Positions 8,012-18,285 are shown, counted from the stretch's first letter. The stretch: 64,000 bases of DNA from Nocardioides sp. Iso805N (GCF_000364605.1 NZ_KB822587.1:1-64000); one strand, 5' to 3'. The notes: generated from the sequence alone by a model not told the origin. Program-made: numbers and translations.

Positions 8012-8694
8012 ACCACACCGACGAGCCGATCGTCGCCGCGCGCGGGCTCCGACGCACCTACGGGTCCGGTCCCACGACGATGCACGCACTGCGCGAGGTC
8101 TCCTTCGACGTCCGTCCCGGGGAGATGGTGGCCGTTGCCGGCCGGTCCGGGTCGGGCAAGACCACCCTGCTCAACCTGCTCGGCGGCCTCGACAAGCCGG
8201 ACGGCGGCACGCTGCGGGTCGTCGGCACCGACATCACCGCCCTGGACGACCAGGGGCTCAGCCGGCTCCGCCGCGAGACGATCTCCTACGTGTTCCAGAC
8301 GTTCGGTCTCATACCCGCCCTCACAGCGAGCGAGAACGTCGGCATACCTCTGCGCATGCGACGTACCCCTGTGGCGCAGCGCGAGCAGCGCGTCGCCCTG
8401 CTGCTCGAGCTCGTGGGATTGCGCGACCATGCGCGGCAACGGCCGGCGGAGCTGTCCGGCGGCCAGCAGCAGCGGGTCGCGATCGCTCGCGCCCTGGCCG
8501 GGTCGCCGCGCCTGCTCCTCGCCGACGAGCCGACCGGTCAGCTCGACGCGGAGACGGGTCTGTCCGTGATGGCGCTGTTGCGTGCGATCGTCGACTCCGA
8601 GGGCGTCGCCGCCGTCGTGGCGACCCATGACCCGGTGATGATGTCGCTCGCCGACCGGGTCCTCACGATCGCCGACGGACGGCTCGACGGCTGA
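8008..8694 (+). CDS. ABC transporter ATPase (MacB/LolD type)
   Basis: Second ATP-binding subunit of the operon, 228 residues, with the standard short form of the family. Walker A GRSGSGKTT (45-53), Q-loop glutamine Q97 in VFQTFG, signature LSGGQQQR (149-156) and Walker B LLADEPTGQLD are intact. GTG 8008 overlaps the stop of the previous gene, indicating translational coupling. Having two ATPase and two permease genes together suggests either a heteromeric transporter or two paralogous transporters made together. The substrate is unknown; mechanotransmission-type export or release of peptides or lipids is the family theme. Confidence 0.93.
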   Translation: MNHTDEPIVAARGLRRTYGSGPTTMHALREVSFDVRPGEMVAVAGRSGSGKTTLLNLLGGLDKPDGGTLRVVGTDITALDDQGLSRLRRETISYVFQTFGLIPALTASENVGIPLRMRRTPVAQREQRVALLLELVGLRDHARQRPAELSGGQQQRVAIARALAGSPRLLLADEPTGQLDAETGLSVMALLRAIVDSEGVAAVVATHDPVMMSLADRVLTIADGRLDG

Positions 8695-8706
8695 GATGAC
8701 GCCGAG

Positions 8707-11700
8707 ATGCTGACCCTGGCGCTGCGCCGTGCCCGCGTGCAGAGCGGCATGCTCGCCGCCGTCGTCGGGCTGATCGCCGTAGCCGCCTGCCTGGTGGGCG
8801 TCTGCACGCTGTTGCTGACCGCCACCCAGCAGCGCGGCTTCCACGCCGAGGTCGAGCGGGCGCAGCCCGCCGACGTGGACGTCACGGCCTATCTCGTGGA
8901 GCTCCCCGGCAGCGAGCTCGAAGACGCGCGGACGCGTGCTCAGCGCGTCGTTGCCGACGTCCTCGCACCGATGCGTCCGACCGTCACCAGCAGCGCATTC
9001 GGCCCGATGCGCCGGCTGAACGGCAACCGGCTCGCCTACCTGGCCACCGACGACGAGTTCACGAAGCGTGCTGTGCTGACGTCGGGTCGCTGGCCCACCC
9101 CGACATCGGGAGCACGGCCTGAAGCTGTGGTTCCAGCCGTGGCCGCGCAACTCCTCGGTCTCCACCTCGGTGACACGGTGACGCTGGGCCAGGAGCTCGA
9201 CGTCACCGGCGTGGGCAGGCCCGTGCTCGTCGTGATCGTCGGGACCTTCCAGCCACGTCCCGGCCCCAGCTGGGATACCGACCCACTGTCGGGGCAGGGC
9301 TACACGCCCGCGTGGAGTCACGGAACGACGTCGCCGCCGGCGTACGGACCGTTCGTGGTCAGCGACGCGGCCTTCCGCGCGAGCGGGTCCTTCGTCGGTG
9401 GGTTGCGCGTCACCGCACATCCGACACTCGCGCTGGCCCAGCCCGCCACGCTGATGGACGCAGCCCAGGGTCTCGGCCGAGCCTCCGCCCTCCTCACCTC
9501 CGGCGTCGGCGACCGGGTGCAGATCACCCGGGTCGCCTCGCAGCTTCCGCAGACCCTTGAGCGCATCCACGCGCAACAGGCCACCACCCGTTCGACGGTT
9601 CTCGTGGTCGTGCTGCTCGGCGCGGCGCTCTCGGTGGCGGCCGCGCTGCTGGCCGGCTGGCTCGTCGCCTCGCGTCGCGACGACGAGCGCGCCCTGCTCG
9701 TCGCGCTCGGCCTCAGCCGGCACCAGCAGCTGGCCCTGGCGCTGATGGAGGCGGTCCTGCTCGCGGCGGCAGCCGCGGTGCTGGCGGTCCCGGCCGCGGC
9801 GATCACCCATGCTTCGCTCACCCACCTTCCCGGCCCGCGCGCCGCAGGACTTGCCCAGCCACCGACCATGACACCGGCCCTGATCGAGAGTGTCGTGGCC
9901 AGCAGCCTGCTGCTCGCTCTCGCTCTGGCGTTGACCGCCCTGGACACCGGCACCGCAACCGATCGGGGCGCCCGCCACCGTGCGGGGGTCCGCGGCAGCA
10001 TCGACCTCCTCCTGCTGATCGTGACGGTGGTCTGCTGGTGGCAGCTGCGCTCGCAGCCCGCTGCCGGAGGCGAAGGCGACGTCATCCTGACGGCAGCGCC
10101 GGTGCTGTTCCTGGCCGCGGTGACGATGTTGGCGGTCCGGCTGGTGCCAGCCGCGCTGGGCGCCGCTGCCCGCGTGGGCACGCGCTCTCGGAGCCTGATC
10201 CTCCCGCTGGCTGCGCAGCAGGCCGCTCGCCGCCCGCACACGGGCACCGCCATGGTGGCGATCGCCGCCGCCGTCGCGGCGGGGTCCTTCGCGCTCGGGC
10301 TGCACACGACGTGGGAGCGGTCGCAGGACGACCAGGCGGCGCTGCTTGCCGGTACCGACCTGACGCTCGTGCCCGCCGCGACGGCAGGCCAGCAAGCGAC
10401 GGCGGCCGTCGAAACCGCGGCTGCGCGGGGCTCGCTGGGCAGCACGGTCTCCCCCGCCATCACGCGGCCGCTGACGCTGGGGAGCCTTGTCGGCCCGGCC
10501 GGCGTGGCACCCGTCATCGTCGCGGTGGACACCGCCCACGCGGCCACCCTGCTCCGTGGGCGGCTGGACGACGGGGCGACGTGGGCCACGGTTGGAGCCC
10601 GTCTCACGCCGTCCAGCGTGGTGCACGGCGTCGCGTTGCCCGTCGATGGCGCCGGCATCGACATCGAGGCGACGGCACCCGCACGGGCGGGGCTGCAGGT
10701 GAGCACGACCGCCGTCCTCCAGGACGCGGCGGGCATCCGAAGCTCGGTCAGTGCCGACTCCATCCCCATGGATGGGCGGACGCACCGTGCCACCTGGCTC
10801 GGCACGATCGGCGCGGGCCAGCGGTTGGTCGGCGTACGGCTGGGACTCACCGGGCCCGGCGCTCCGACCTCTGCGAAGGTCGCCGTCTCGTTGCGGATCC
10901 CCGGGACTGCCACGAGCGCGGCACGGCACCCGTGGCGCGTCGCGCCGGCGCCCGTCGACGACGGCGGCCTCCTGTCGGGCACCGACGTCGCCGTCACCTC
11001 CGTCGGCACCGACACGGTGGTGCGTACGACGGCCACCGCGAACCTCACCTACTTCGGCTACTCGAGCAACACCCTCCTCGTCACTGCCATCCCGTCGGCT
11101 CCCGACGTGCCCGTCGCCGTCTCGCAGGATCTGGTCCACGCCGTCGGCGCCCGGCTCGGGTCGCGGCTGGCCGGGATCATGAACGGCACGGCCATCACGC
11201 TGCGGGTGGCGGCGATCGTGCCCGACATCCCGTCAGCTCCGGGCCAGGCGGCCCTGCTCGCCGACAGCGACCTGCTCACCCGGGCGCTGGTGAACGCCGG
11301 TGATCTCGACCCGGGCTACGACGCGTGGTGGATCGCCGATCCGTCGCCGGCGAGCGTTCTTGCCGCGAACCAGCTCGGGGTCGGCGAGGTCACGACCAGG
11401 AGCGACGTGGCCGCCCGGCTCGCCACGGGTCCGCTGCGAGTCGCCCTGCCGATCGCGCTGGTCGCCCTCGTGGTCGTCGCTGTGCTCATGCTCCTGCTCG
11501 GTGTGGGCCTGTTGCTGGCGAGCGACCGTCAGCGGCGCTCGGTGGAGGTGTTCCGGCTGCGGGCCCTGGGAATGGGCTCCCGCGATGCGCGGCGGCTGCT
11601 CCTTGCCGAGAACACCGCCTTCCTCCTTCCCCTGCTGGTCATCGGCGCGGTCGTGGGTGGGGTGACGTCAGCGGCACTAGGTCCCCGGCTGATCCGCTCC

Positions 11701-11871
11701 GAGGTCGGCGGCACCCCGGTGCCGGCTGCGGTCGCGGCCTGGCCGTGGGGAGCCGAGCTGTTGCTCATCGGTGGGTCCATCGTCGGCGCGCTGGCGGTCG
11801 CGACCGCCCTCACGGCGACGTACGTCCGTCGGTCCGGGCCCGCTCAGCAGCGGACCGGGGAGGCCGGATGA
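8707..11871 (+). CDS. Large FtsX-like ABC permease
   Basis: Membrane subunit of 1054 residues. It has one N-terminal transmembrane helix (about 15-37), a large outer domain, a helix group beginning near 296 with an FtsX domain (SRRDDERALLVALGLSRHQ), more helices to about 490, a second outer domain, and a C-terminal FtsX module near 905-1040 (VEVFRLRALGMGSRDARRL). This duplicated-FtsX layout is typical of long actinobacterial MacB-like permeases. It starts 12 bp after the ATPase stop, and its TGA overlaps the ATG of the next permease. It is expected to transmit ATPase motion to the outer domains and move a hydrophobic or peptide cargo; the cargo is not predictable. Confidence 0.9.
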   Translation: MLTLALRRARVQSGMLAAVVGLIAVAACLVGVCTLLLTATQQRGFHAEVERAQPADVDVTAYLVELPGSELEDARTRAQRVVADVLAPMRPTVTSSAFGPMRRLNGNRLAYLATDDEFTKRAVLTSGRWPTPTSGARPEAVVPAVAAQLLGLHLGDTVTLGQELDVTGVGRPVLVVIVGTFQPRPGPSWDTDPLSGQGYTPAWSHGTTSPPAYGPFVVSDAAFRASGSFVGGLRVTAHPTLALAQPATLMDAAQGLGRASALLTSGVGDRVQITRVASQLPQTLERIHAQQATTRSTVLVVVLLGAALSVAAALLAGWLVASRRDDERALLVALGLSRHQQLALALMEAVLLAAAAAVLAVPAAAITHASLTHLPGPRAAGLAQPPTMTPALIESVVASSLLLALALALTALDTGTATDRGARHRAGVRGSIDLLLLIVTVVCWWQLRSQPAAGGEGDVILTAAPVLFLAAVTMLAVRLVPAALGAAARVGTRSRSLILPLAAQQAARRPHTGTAMVAIAAAVAAGSFALGLHTTWERSQDDQAALLAGTDLTLVPAATAGQQATAAVETAAARGSLGSTVSPAITRPLTLGSLVGPAGVAPVIVAVDTAHAATLLRGRLDDGATWATVGARLTPSSVVHGVALPVDGAGIDIEATAPARAGLQVSTTAVLQDAAGIRSSVSADSIPMDGRTHRATWLGTIGAGQRLVGVRLGLTGPGAPTSAKVAVSLRIPGTATSAARHPWRVAPAPVDDGGLLSGTDVAVTSVGTDTVVRTTATANLTYFGYSSNTLLVTAIPSAPDVPVAVSQDLVHAVGARLGSRLAGIMNGTAITLRVAAIVPDIPSAPGQAALLADSDLLTRALVNAGDLDPGYDAWWIADPSPASVLAANQLGVGEVTTRSDVAARLATGPLRVALPIALVALVVVAVLMLLLGVGLLLASDRQRRSVEVFRLRALGMGSRDARRLLLAENTAFLLPLLVIGAVVGGVTSAALGPRLIRSEVGGTPVPAAVAAWPWGAELLLIGGSIVGALAVATALTATYVRRSGPAQQRTGEAG

Positions 11872-14564
11872 TGCTGCCACGGTGGCACGGGCCGACCATC
11901 GTCGGTCGGCTGCGCAGCGATGCCGCACTTCTGGTTCTGATGGGGCTGGTGGTCGCGCTGACAGCCGTGCTGACCGCCGCGGTCCTGCCGGTCAGCGATC
12001 GGGCAGCAGATCGCGCTACCGTCGCAGCGGTTCGCGATGCCGGGCTCGATGCCGCCGTCGTCGCCACCTTGCCACGCGACGCGGACGGACTCCTTGCCAC
12101 GACCCGCGACCCGCGCTCGGCCGACGAGCTGCGCGGAGTCGCCGCCAGCGCCCGAGCCCAGATCCCGCCGCGGCTCGCCACGATCCTCCAACCGGGAGTC
12201 ACGACGGTCACCACCCCGGCACTACACCTGCTGGTAGGCGATCCGGGCCGCTACCTCCAGCTGACCTATGCCGACACACCGACGGGATCCCCCGCGGTGA
12301 CCTACCTCGCCGGCGGGCCGCCCGGATCCAGCGCGGGCCCACACCATCCCGAGGTCTCGATCAAGCCCGATGCCGCCCCCTGGCCCGTCCAGGTCGCCGT
12401 CTCCCGAGCGGTCGCCCGAGCGCTCGGCGTCAAGCCGGGCGACCACCTGACGGCCGAGGACGATCGCCACCGGCCGATCCGGGTCCGGATCAGCGGCGTC
12501 TTCTCCCCCGTCCGGCCGCGGGAGGCGACCTGGCAGCTCCGGACCGAGCTGCTGGGCCCGGTTCGAAGCGTCTCGCAAGGCGTCGAGCAGATCACGGGAG
12601 GCGCGCTGGTCTCGGCCGAGTCGCTGCCGGACCTGCGCCTCGCCGTACCCTCCGACGATCTCGCCCAGCACATCACCTACGCGACCCGAGCCTCGCACGT
12701 GCGCTGGCACGAGTCCGACACGCTCGCGCGGGAGTTCGCGCATCTGCAGGTATCACCGGACAAGTCGGGGGACGGACTCTCCTGGGACAGCTCGCTCGGT
12801 CAGGTGCTGGCCGACGCGCGCGCCCGCATCACCGCGGCCCAGGGCCAGGCCCAGGTCATCCTCGTCGGACTGATCGCCACTGCGCTGCTCGTCCTCGCGC
12901 TCGCCGCGCGGCTGCTGGTGAGCCGGCGCAGTGATTCGGTGACCATCGCCCGCGAGCGCGGCGCCTCCCTGCTCGACATCGCCGGCGAGCTCTTCATCGA
13001 AGCCGTTCTCGTCGCAGCCATCGGTACGGCGCTCGGACTCGCAACGGCGCGTCTGCTCGCCGGCGGTGCCGGGTGGACATGGTGCCTGCCGGTCCTGGCC
13101 GTCGCCGCCCTAGCAGCTCCGGTGCAGGGTGCAGTCCTCGCCGCGCGGGCGACGAGCCTGCGGCGGGTCCCGGCGAATCGGTCCGCACGGCGCACCCTCG
13201 ACCGCGCTCGACGGATGCGGAGGCTGACGGTGGAGATCGCCGTACTTGCCGCGGCCGTGCTGTGCCTCGCCGCACTGCGACAGCGCGGTCTCGTGCAGCA
13301 CAGCGGCTGGTCGAACCTCACGGCGGCGGGCGCGGCCACGGCATGTGCCGTTGCCGGGACCCTGATCGGTGCACGGCTCGTGGCACCTGCACTGCGGCTG
13401 AGCCTGCGCGCTGCTCGACGCTCGACCGACGGCGTGGGGCTCCTCGTCGCGGCACGACTCAGTCGCACGGCGGCTCGGGTGCTGCCGCTGCTCGCGGTCT
13501 CGGTGGCGGTCGCACAACTCACCTTCGGCATCGCCCTGGCAGCGACCGAGCAGCATGGCCAGGAGGTCGGGGCGCTGCTGGCCGTGGGCGGCGACGCTCG
13601 GCTCACGACCGCTCCGGACACCGATCTGGTGACGACGGCCCGCCAGCTGAACGCCGAGTCAGGCGTGCAAGCGGCCGCTACCGGGCGGGTGGCGGACGAC
13701 GTCCAGCTCGTCTCCCAGCAGAGCGCGACGGCGGTCCGGCTCGTCGTTGTCGACGCCACGGCGTACCGACGGCTGCTCGCGCGCAGCGCGCTGCCCGATG
13801 CTCCCCAGCTCGCGCGCCTCCACGCCGGCGACGCAGGCCAGGTGCCGGCGCTCCTGCTCGGAGGCGGTGCGGCACTTCGCGACAGCCCGGTCCTGCGCTG
13901 GCGCAACATCGAAGTTCCCCTCGACGTCGTCGGCACCGCACCACGAGTCGACGCCTCGATCGAGCCGGTCGTGCTGGTGGACACCCAGGTCTTCGCCGCC
14001 GCCGGAGCGGTCGCGGCGCCAAACACCGTGTGGGCGGTCGGCCCCGGGGCGGCGAAGGCGCTGACGGCGAGCAGCGGCACCGCCGGATCCACCCGGTCCG
14101 TCGCCACCTACGCCGACGAGTTGGACGCCCGCCGCCACGCACCGCTCGCCTCCGCGCTGGTGCGGCTTGCGGCAGCCTCATCCATGCCTCTGCTGATCTT
14201 CGCGATCCTCGCGGTGGTTCTCGCCGCGGCGGCCGAGGCCCCCGCCCGAGGACAGGCACTCGGGCGGTTGCGCGCGCTGGGTCTGGCCGATGCCGACCTC
14301 CGCAAGGTGCTGGCCGGCGAGCTGGTGACGACGGTCGTGCTCGCCGCGGTGGCCGGCCTCGCGCTGGGCCTCGGATGCGTTGTCGCGACCTTCGGATCGC
14401 TCTCGCTGGAGCAGATCACCGGCCAGACCCAAACGCCTCGGATCGTCGTTCCCTGGTGGATCCCGCTCATGGTCGGTGTGGTGGTGCTGAGCGCACTGGT
14501 CGTCGCGCTCGGCGAGTGGCGTCGCCTCCGCCGGCGCAACCTGGCGCTGCTCCTCCGCAGCTGA
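11868..14564 (+). CDS. Large FtsX-like ABC permease
   Basis: Second membrane subunit, 898 residues from ATG 11868, which overlaps the previous stop (ATGA). The frame is open further upstream but inside the preceding gene. It shows an N-terminal helix (about 18-40), an outer domain, an FtsX-like helix set near 329-450 (LVSRRSDSVTIARERGASLLDI), a second outer part, and a C-terminal helix set from about 772 containing LGRLRALGLADADLRKVL. It is distantly related to its neighbour and likely its heteromeric partner. It is the last gene of the operon and converges on uxuA across 67 bp with only a weak 5-bp hairpin. Confidence 0.88.
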   Translation: MMLPRWHGPTIVGRLRSDAALLVLMGLVVALTAVLTAAVLPVSDRAADRATVAAVRDAGLDAAVVATLPRDADGLLATTRDPRSADELRGVAASARAQIPPRLATILQPGVTTVTTPALHLLVGDPGRYLQLTYADTPTGSPAVTYLAGGPPGSSAGPHHPEVSIKPDAAPWPVQVAVSRAVARALGVKPGDHLTAEDDRHRPIRVRISGVFSPVRPREATWQLRTELLGPVRSVSQGVEQITGGALVSAESLPDLRLAVPSDDLAQHITYATRASHVRWHESDTLAREFAHLQVSPDKSGDGLSWDSSLGQVLADARARITAAQGQAQVILVGLIATALLVLALAARLLVSRRSDSVTIARERGASLLDIAGELFIEAVLVAAIGTALGLATARLLAGGAGWTWCLPVLAVAALAAPVQGAVLAARATSLRRVPANRSARRTLDRARRMRRLTVEIAVLAAAVLCLAALRQRGLVQHSGWSNLTAAGAATACAVAGTLIGARLVAPALRLSLRAARRSTDGVGLLVAARLSRTAARVLPLLAVSVAVAQLTFGIALAATEQHGQEVGALLAVGGDARLTTAPDTDLVTTARQLNAESGVQAAATGRVADDVQLVSQQSATAVRLVVVDATAYRRLLARSALPDAPQLARLHAGDAGQVPALLLGGGAALRDSPVLRWRNIEVPLDVVGTAPRVDASIEPVVLVDTQVFAAAGAVAAPNTVWAVGPGAAKALTASSGTAGSTRSVATYADELDARRHAPLASALVRLAAASSMPLLIFAILAVVLAAAAEAPARGQALGRLRALGLADADLRKVLAGELVTTVVLAAVAGLALGLGCVVATFGSLSLEQITGQTQTPRIVVPWWIPLMVGVVVLSALVVALGEWRRLRRRNLALLLRS

Positions 14565-14631
14565 CCGCCCACGTGGCGGCGGGCATAGAACGCCAGGAGT
14601 TCACCGCCCCCGGGGTGCGTGGGCGCGGCCC

Positions 14632-15759
14632 TCAAGGGGTCCTCTGGCAGGCGTCCCACACGCCGAGGAGGTACTGGATCCCGAGCGCTCGGTCGTAGAG
14701 GCCGTAGCCGGGACGCACCCCGGCCCGCTTCGTGGTGTTCTCGTCCCACAGGTGCCGGCCGTGGTCCGGCCGGATGTAGCCCGCGAAGTCCGCCTCCGCG
14801 TAGGCCTTCATCACGCCCACGGTGTCCACCGAGCCCTCGCAGGCCCGGTGCGCGACCTCGGAGAAGTCGCCGTTCGGGAAGTGCTTGATGTTGCGCACGT
14901 GCGAGAAGTGGATGCGATCCATGAACGACCTGACCGCATCCACCGCGTCGGACTCCGGGTTGGAGGAGAACGACCCCACGCAGAGCGTGAGCCCGTGGTG
15001 ACGCGAGTCGTTCAGCGACAGCACGCGGGCCAGATCCTGCTTGCGCGAGACGACCCGTGGCCACCCGAAGAGGTCGAAGGCCGGATCGTCGGGATGTACG
15101 CCGAGGGCGACGTCGTACTCCTCGCAGGTCGGGATGACCGCGTCCAGGAAGTAGCGATAGTTGCGGTACATGTCCTCGTGCGAGACACCCGCGTAGGCCA
15201 CGCTCAGCTCCCGGAACGAGGCGAGCCGCTGCGGCTCCCAGCCGGGCAGCGTGAGGCCGTTGGTGTTCGCCTGGACGTCGGCGATCAACCGCTCCGGGTC
15301 CAGGGCGTCCACCACTGCCTTCTCGAAGTAGAGGGCGGTGGATCCGTCCGGCAACGGGTGGAACATGTCGGTGCGCAGCCAGTCGAGGACCGGCATGAAG
15401 TTGTAGCAGACCACCTTCACGCCGGCGCGGCCCAGCCGCTCGATGGCGGTGATGTAGTGGTGGATGGCCTCGTCGCGGGACAGGCCCAGGACGTCGCGCC
15501 CGAGCTTGATGGACTCGTGCACGTTGACGGACTCGACCACCTCGGCGTCCAGCGTCTTGGTCACGCCGCGGGCGGCGTCCTCGGGGGCGATGGTGGTGAT
15601 CTGGGCGACCTGCGCATCGATCTCGGCCTGCGTCCACTCCTCCCCCGCGGCCTTGTGGTGCAGCGACCAGACGACGGTCTCGACGCCCGGGATCTGGCGG
15701 ATGTCGTTCAGCGACACCTGGTCGTTGCCGTCGCCGTACCAGCGGAAGCTCATCTTCAT
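14632..15759 (-). CDS. uxuA: Mannonate dehydratase
   Basis: Converts D-mannonate to 2-keto-3-deoxygluconate in glucuronate catabolism; a metal-dependent TIM-barrel enzyme of 375 residues, normal for UxuA. Seen are the N-terminal MKMSFRWYG block, VKVVCYNFMPVLDW (substrate/metal pocket), LGVHPDDPAFDLFG, LCVGSFSSNP and RNIKHFPNGDF, all characteristic of the family. It is the last gene of the uxaC-kdgK-uxuB-uxuA operon. An internal ATG at 15753 is an alternative start. Together with UxuB and KdgK it feeds KDG-6-phosphate to an aldolase that is not in this window. Confidence 0.94.
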   Translation of the reverse strand: MKMSFRWYGDGNDQVSLNDIRQIPGVETVVWSLHHKAAGEEWTQAEIDAQVAQITTIAPEDAARGVTKTLDAEVVESVNVHESIKLGRDVLGLSRDEAIHHYITAIERLGRAGVKVVCYNFMPVLDWLRTDMFHPLPDGSTALYFEKAVVDALDPERLIADVQANTNGLTLPGWEPQRLASFRELSVAYAGVSHEDMYRNYRYFLDAVIPTCEEYDVALGVHPDDPAFDLFGWPRVVSRKQDLARVLSLNDSRHHGLTLCVGSFSSNPESDAVDAVRSFMDRIHFSHVRNIKHFPNGDFSEVAHRACEGSVDTVGVMKAYAEADFAGYIRPDHGRHLWDENTTKRAGVRPGYGLYDRALGIQYLLGVWDACQRTP

Positions 15760-15826
15760 GACGGGATCGTCTCCATCGGTTCGAACGGGTCACCGGCACC
15801 GTCGCGTCGCGCACCGGTCGGACAGG

Positions 15827-17263
15827 TCACAGCAACCCCTCGAGGTGGCCGGCCAGGCTCTCGCGGAGGCGGCGTACGTCGCGCAGGTCGGGGCCGAAGA
15901 TCTCCTCGACCTGCACGAGGCCGTCGACGACGCCGACAGCGTCCGTCCGATCGCCGACGGCCGCTCGTAGACGCTCGGCGAGCGGATCGTCGAGCACGAA
16001 CGAACCCTCGCGGCGGTCACGACACCTGACGACGTAGGCCATCCACCCCGCCACGGCGAGGTCCGCCCACTCGGGGGTAGCGCCGGCCTCGAGCCGAGCG
16101 CGAACGGTGGGCAGCAACCGCAGCGGCAGCTTCTGCGAGCCGTCCATCGCCACCTGGGTGGTGCGATGCTGGAGAGCCGGATTGGCGAACCGCTCCAGCA
16201 CTTGCTCGCCGTAGGCGATCACGTCGAGCCCATCGGCGCTCAGGGTGGGCGCGACGTCGTCGCTGATGAACCGCCAGGCCCAGCCCCGCAGCTCGTCGTC
16301 CGCGACCGCCTCGGCGATCGTCTGATGGCCGCGGAGAGCACCGAGGTAGGCCAGCATGGAGTGCGTGCCGTTGAGCGTGCGCAGCTTGAGCCGCTCGTAG
16401 GGCTCGACGTCGTCGACCAGCTCGGCACCGGCCTGCTCCCAAGCCGGGCGCGGCGCCACGAACCGGTTCTCGATCACCCACTGCCGGAACGGCTCGGCGA
16501 CGACGACGGCACGATCCTCCACGCCGAGGGCGCGCGCGACGACCGCTCGGTCGGCTTCGGAGGTGGCGGGCACGATCCGGTCGACCATCGAGCTGGGAAA
16601 GGCGACGTGCTCCTCGATCCAGCTGCCGATCGCCTCGCCCTCCGGGGCGGGAAGCGCGTCGCAGAAGTCGAGCACGAGGTGCTCCACGACCCTGCCGTTG
16701 CCAGCGAGGTTGTCGCACGAGAGGACGCTCAGCGGACCGCCGCCCGCGCGTGCCCGCGCCTGCAGCCCGCGGACGAGCTGACCGACCACCGTTGCGCTTC
16801 CGCCCGCCAGATCCGCCACGACGACAGGGTCGGCGCGATCGAGTCCGCCCTCGGCGGAGCGGCGATAGCCCTTCTCGGTGACGGTCAGGGTGACCAGGCT
16901 GATGCCCGGGTCCGCGAACAGCGAGGTCGTCGCGGCGGCGTCCTGGGCCGCGTACAGCACCTCGGTGACCTGACCGACGACGCGGATCTGCTCCTCGGCC
17001 CGACCACGCTCGAGGACCGAGTAGAGGCAGTCCTGGGGGCGGAGCTGGTCCAGGACCGCTGCGGAGCGCTGCGTGATCCCGCAGATCCCCCAGTGGTCCT
17101 CACCGGTAGCGACGGCGGCGTCCTCGGTGAAGACCGCCTGATGGGCGCGGTGGAACGCTCCGATGCCGAGGTGCAGCATGCCGACCCGGCGTGGCCTGGC
17201 GACAGGTGCTCGGACTCCCCCAGCGGCGAGTCCGGGCACGGACTCTGCGGAGAGGCGCTTCAC
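15827..17263 (-). CDS. uxuB: Fructuronate reductase (mannitol dehydrogenase family)
   Basis: NAD-dependent long-chain polyol dehydrogenase of 478 residues that reduces D-fructuronate to D-mannonate. The N-terminal Rossmann part carries HLGIGAFHRAHQAVF (about 31-45), and the catalytic helix shows KLRTLNGTHSMLAYLG with the K-N-H set of the family. The start is GTG 17263, whose GTGA overlaps the kdgK stop. Mannitol or other polyol dehydrogenases share this fold, but the position between kdgK and uxuA makes fructuronate reductase the likely role. Confidence 0.9.
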   Translation of the reverse strand: MKRLSAESVPGLAAGGVRAPVARPRRVGMLHLGIGAFHRAHQAVFTEDAAVATGEDHWGICGITQRSAAVLDQLRPQDCLYSVLERGRAEEQIRVVGQVTEVLYAAQDAAATTSLFADPGISLVTLTVTEKGYRRSAEGGLDRADPVVVADLAGGSATVVGQLVRGLQARARAGGGPLSVLSCDNLAGNGRVVEHLVLDFCDALPAPEGEAIGSWIEEHVAFPSSMVDRIVPATSEADRAVVARALGVEDRAVVVAEPFRQWVIENRFVAPRPAWEQAGAELVDDVEPYERLKLRTLNGTHSMLAYLGALRGHQTIAEAVADDELRGWAWRFISDDVAPTLSADGLDVIAYGEQVLERFANPALQHRTTQVAMDGSQKLPLRLLPTVRARLEAGATPEWADLAVAGWMAYVVRCRDRREGSFVLDDPLAERLRAAVGDRTDAVGVVDGLVQVEEIFGPDLRDVRRLRESLAGHLEGLL

Positions 17264-18225
17264 GAGGCCGCTCCGGGAGGGGTCGCCGCGAGTGCGGCGC
17301 GGGTGTCGGCAAGGGTCGGGATGTGCCCGGTGCCGCCCTGGCCCTGGACCGACAGCGCAGCTGCGGCGGCCGCCATCCGGACGGCCACGGGAAGCGCATC
17401 ACCGAGCGCGATCCGGGCGGCCAGGGTGCCGGCGAAGCAGTCGCCGGCACCGGTCTGGTCGACCACCGAGGGCGCCCTCGTGGGCGGAACGTGCAGATGT
17501 CCCGCACCCGACTCCCAGACGTGCGCCCCCGCGGGACCGCACGTCATGACCACGCTCCGCGCCCCCAGCGCGGCCAAAGCCGCGAGGGCTGCCTCGACCG
17601 TGACCGGCTCGGCGCCGAGCCCCAGGAGCTGCCGCGTCTCCGCGGGCCACGACGGCGTGATCACCTCGGCGAGCGGCGCCAGCTCACGCAGCATCGCCGC
17701 GGCGGAGGCAGCGTCCGTCAGACGCGGCCGGAAGTTGGGGTCGTAGAGGAAGCGGCGAGCCGTCCGAGCCGCGTGTCGTACGGCGTCGGCAGCGCTCGGC
17801 GACACCGCACAGGCGATGCCGCTGGCCACGACCATCCCGGCCGAGCGCAGCACGGCATCGTCGAGATCGGCCGGGCGCAGTTGCGAACCGAGACTCCCCT
17901 TGCGGACGTAGGTGAACTCGCGGCCACCCTCGGGGTCGGCGTGGGACAGGTACACGCCGTGCTGACCCTGGCCCCGCACGATCCGCCTGGTGTCGATGCC
18001 GAGCTCGGCCACACGGGCCACCAGGGCGTCGCCGAGGTCGTCGGCCGGGACCTTCGCCGTCAGCACGGTACCGGCGCCTGCTGCCGCCGCTGCGGCTGCG
18101 ACGTTGAGGGCATCCCCGGAGAAGGCGAGCCGGGTGCTCGCTCCGTCGCGGAGCGGCTCGGTCGAGGAGATCTCGACGAGCACCTCACCGATCACCACCA
18201 CGTCGATATCTCGGACGTCAGGCAC
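17260..18225 (-). CDS. kdgK: 2-keto-3-deoxygluconate kinase (PfkB family)
   Basis: Ribokinase-family sugar kinase of 321 residues. The N-terminal substrate region reads VVIGEVLVEI and GDALNVAAAAAAAGA, and the C-terminal anion-hole/catalytic motif is DQTGAGDCFAGTLA (base Asp in GAGD). The start is GTG 18225 after GGAGGAG. In this operon the natural substrate is the 2-keto-3-deoxygluconate made by UxuA, phosphorylated to KDPG; family membership is certain and the substrate is inferred from neighbours. It lies between uxaC (60 bp upstream) and uxuB (4-nt overlap). Confidence 0.88.
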   Translation of the reverse strand: MPDVRDIDVVVIGEVLVEISSTEPLRDGASTRLAFSGDALNVAAAAAAAGAGTVLTAKVPADDLGDALVARVAELGIDTRRIVRGQGQHGVYLSHADPEGGREFTYVRKGSLGSQLRPADLDDAVLRSAGMVVASGIACAVSPSAADAVRHAARTARRFLYDPNFRPRLTDAASAAAMLRELAPLAEVITPSWPAETRQLLGLGAEPVTVEAALAALAALGARSVVMTCGPAGAHVWESGAGHLHVPPTRAPSVVDQTGAGDCFAGTLAARIALGDALPVAVRMAAAAAALSVQGQGGTGHIPTLADTRAALAATPPGAAS

Positions 18226-18285
18226 GGGCTCCTCCTCGAGCGGTGGCCGGGTTCTCTCCCCGGTGTCCGGCCGGCTGTCGGACGC

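Noticed and set aside
7588..11139. A 1183-codon open frame on the minus strand
   Set aside because: It lies antisense to the ABC ATPase and permease genes, is low-complexity and Arg/Gly/Asp-rich, and is explained by high GC codon bias on the coding strand.
14565..14579. CCGCC-CACGT-GGCGG hairpin between the FtsX permease and uxuA
   Set aside because: The stem is only 5 bp and directly abuts the stop codon; too weak to call a terminator.
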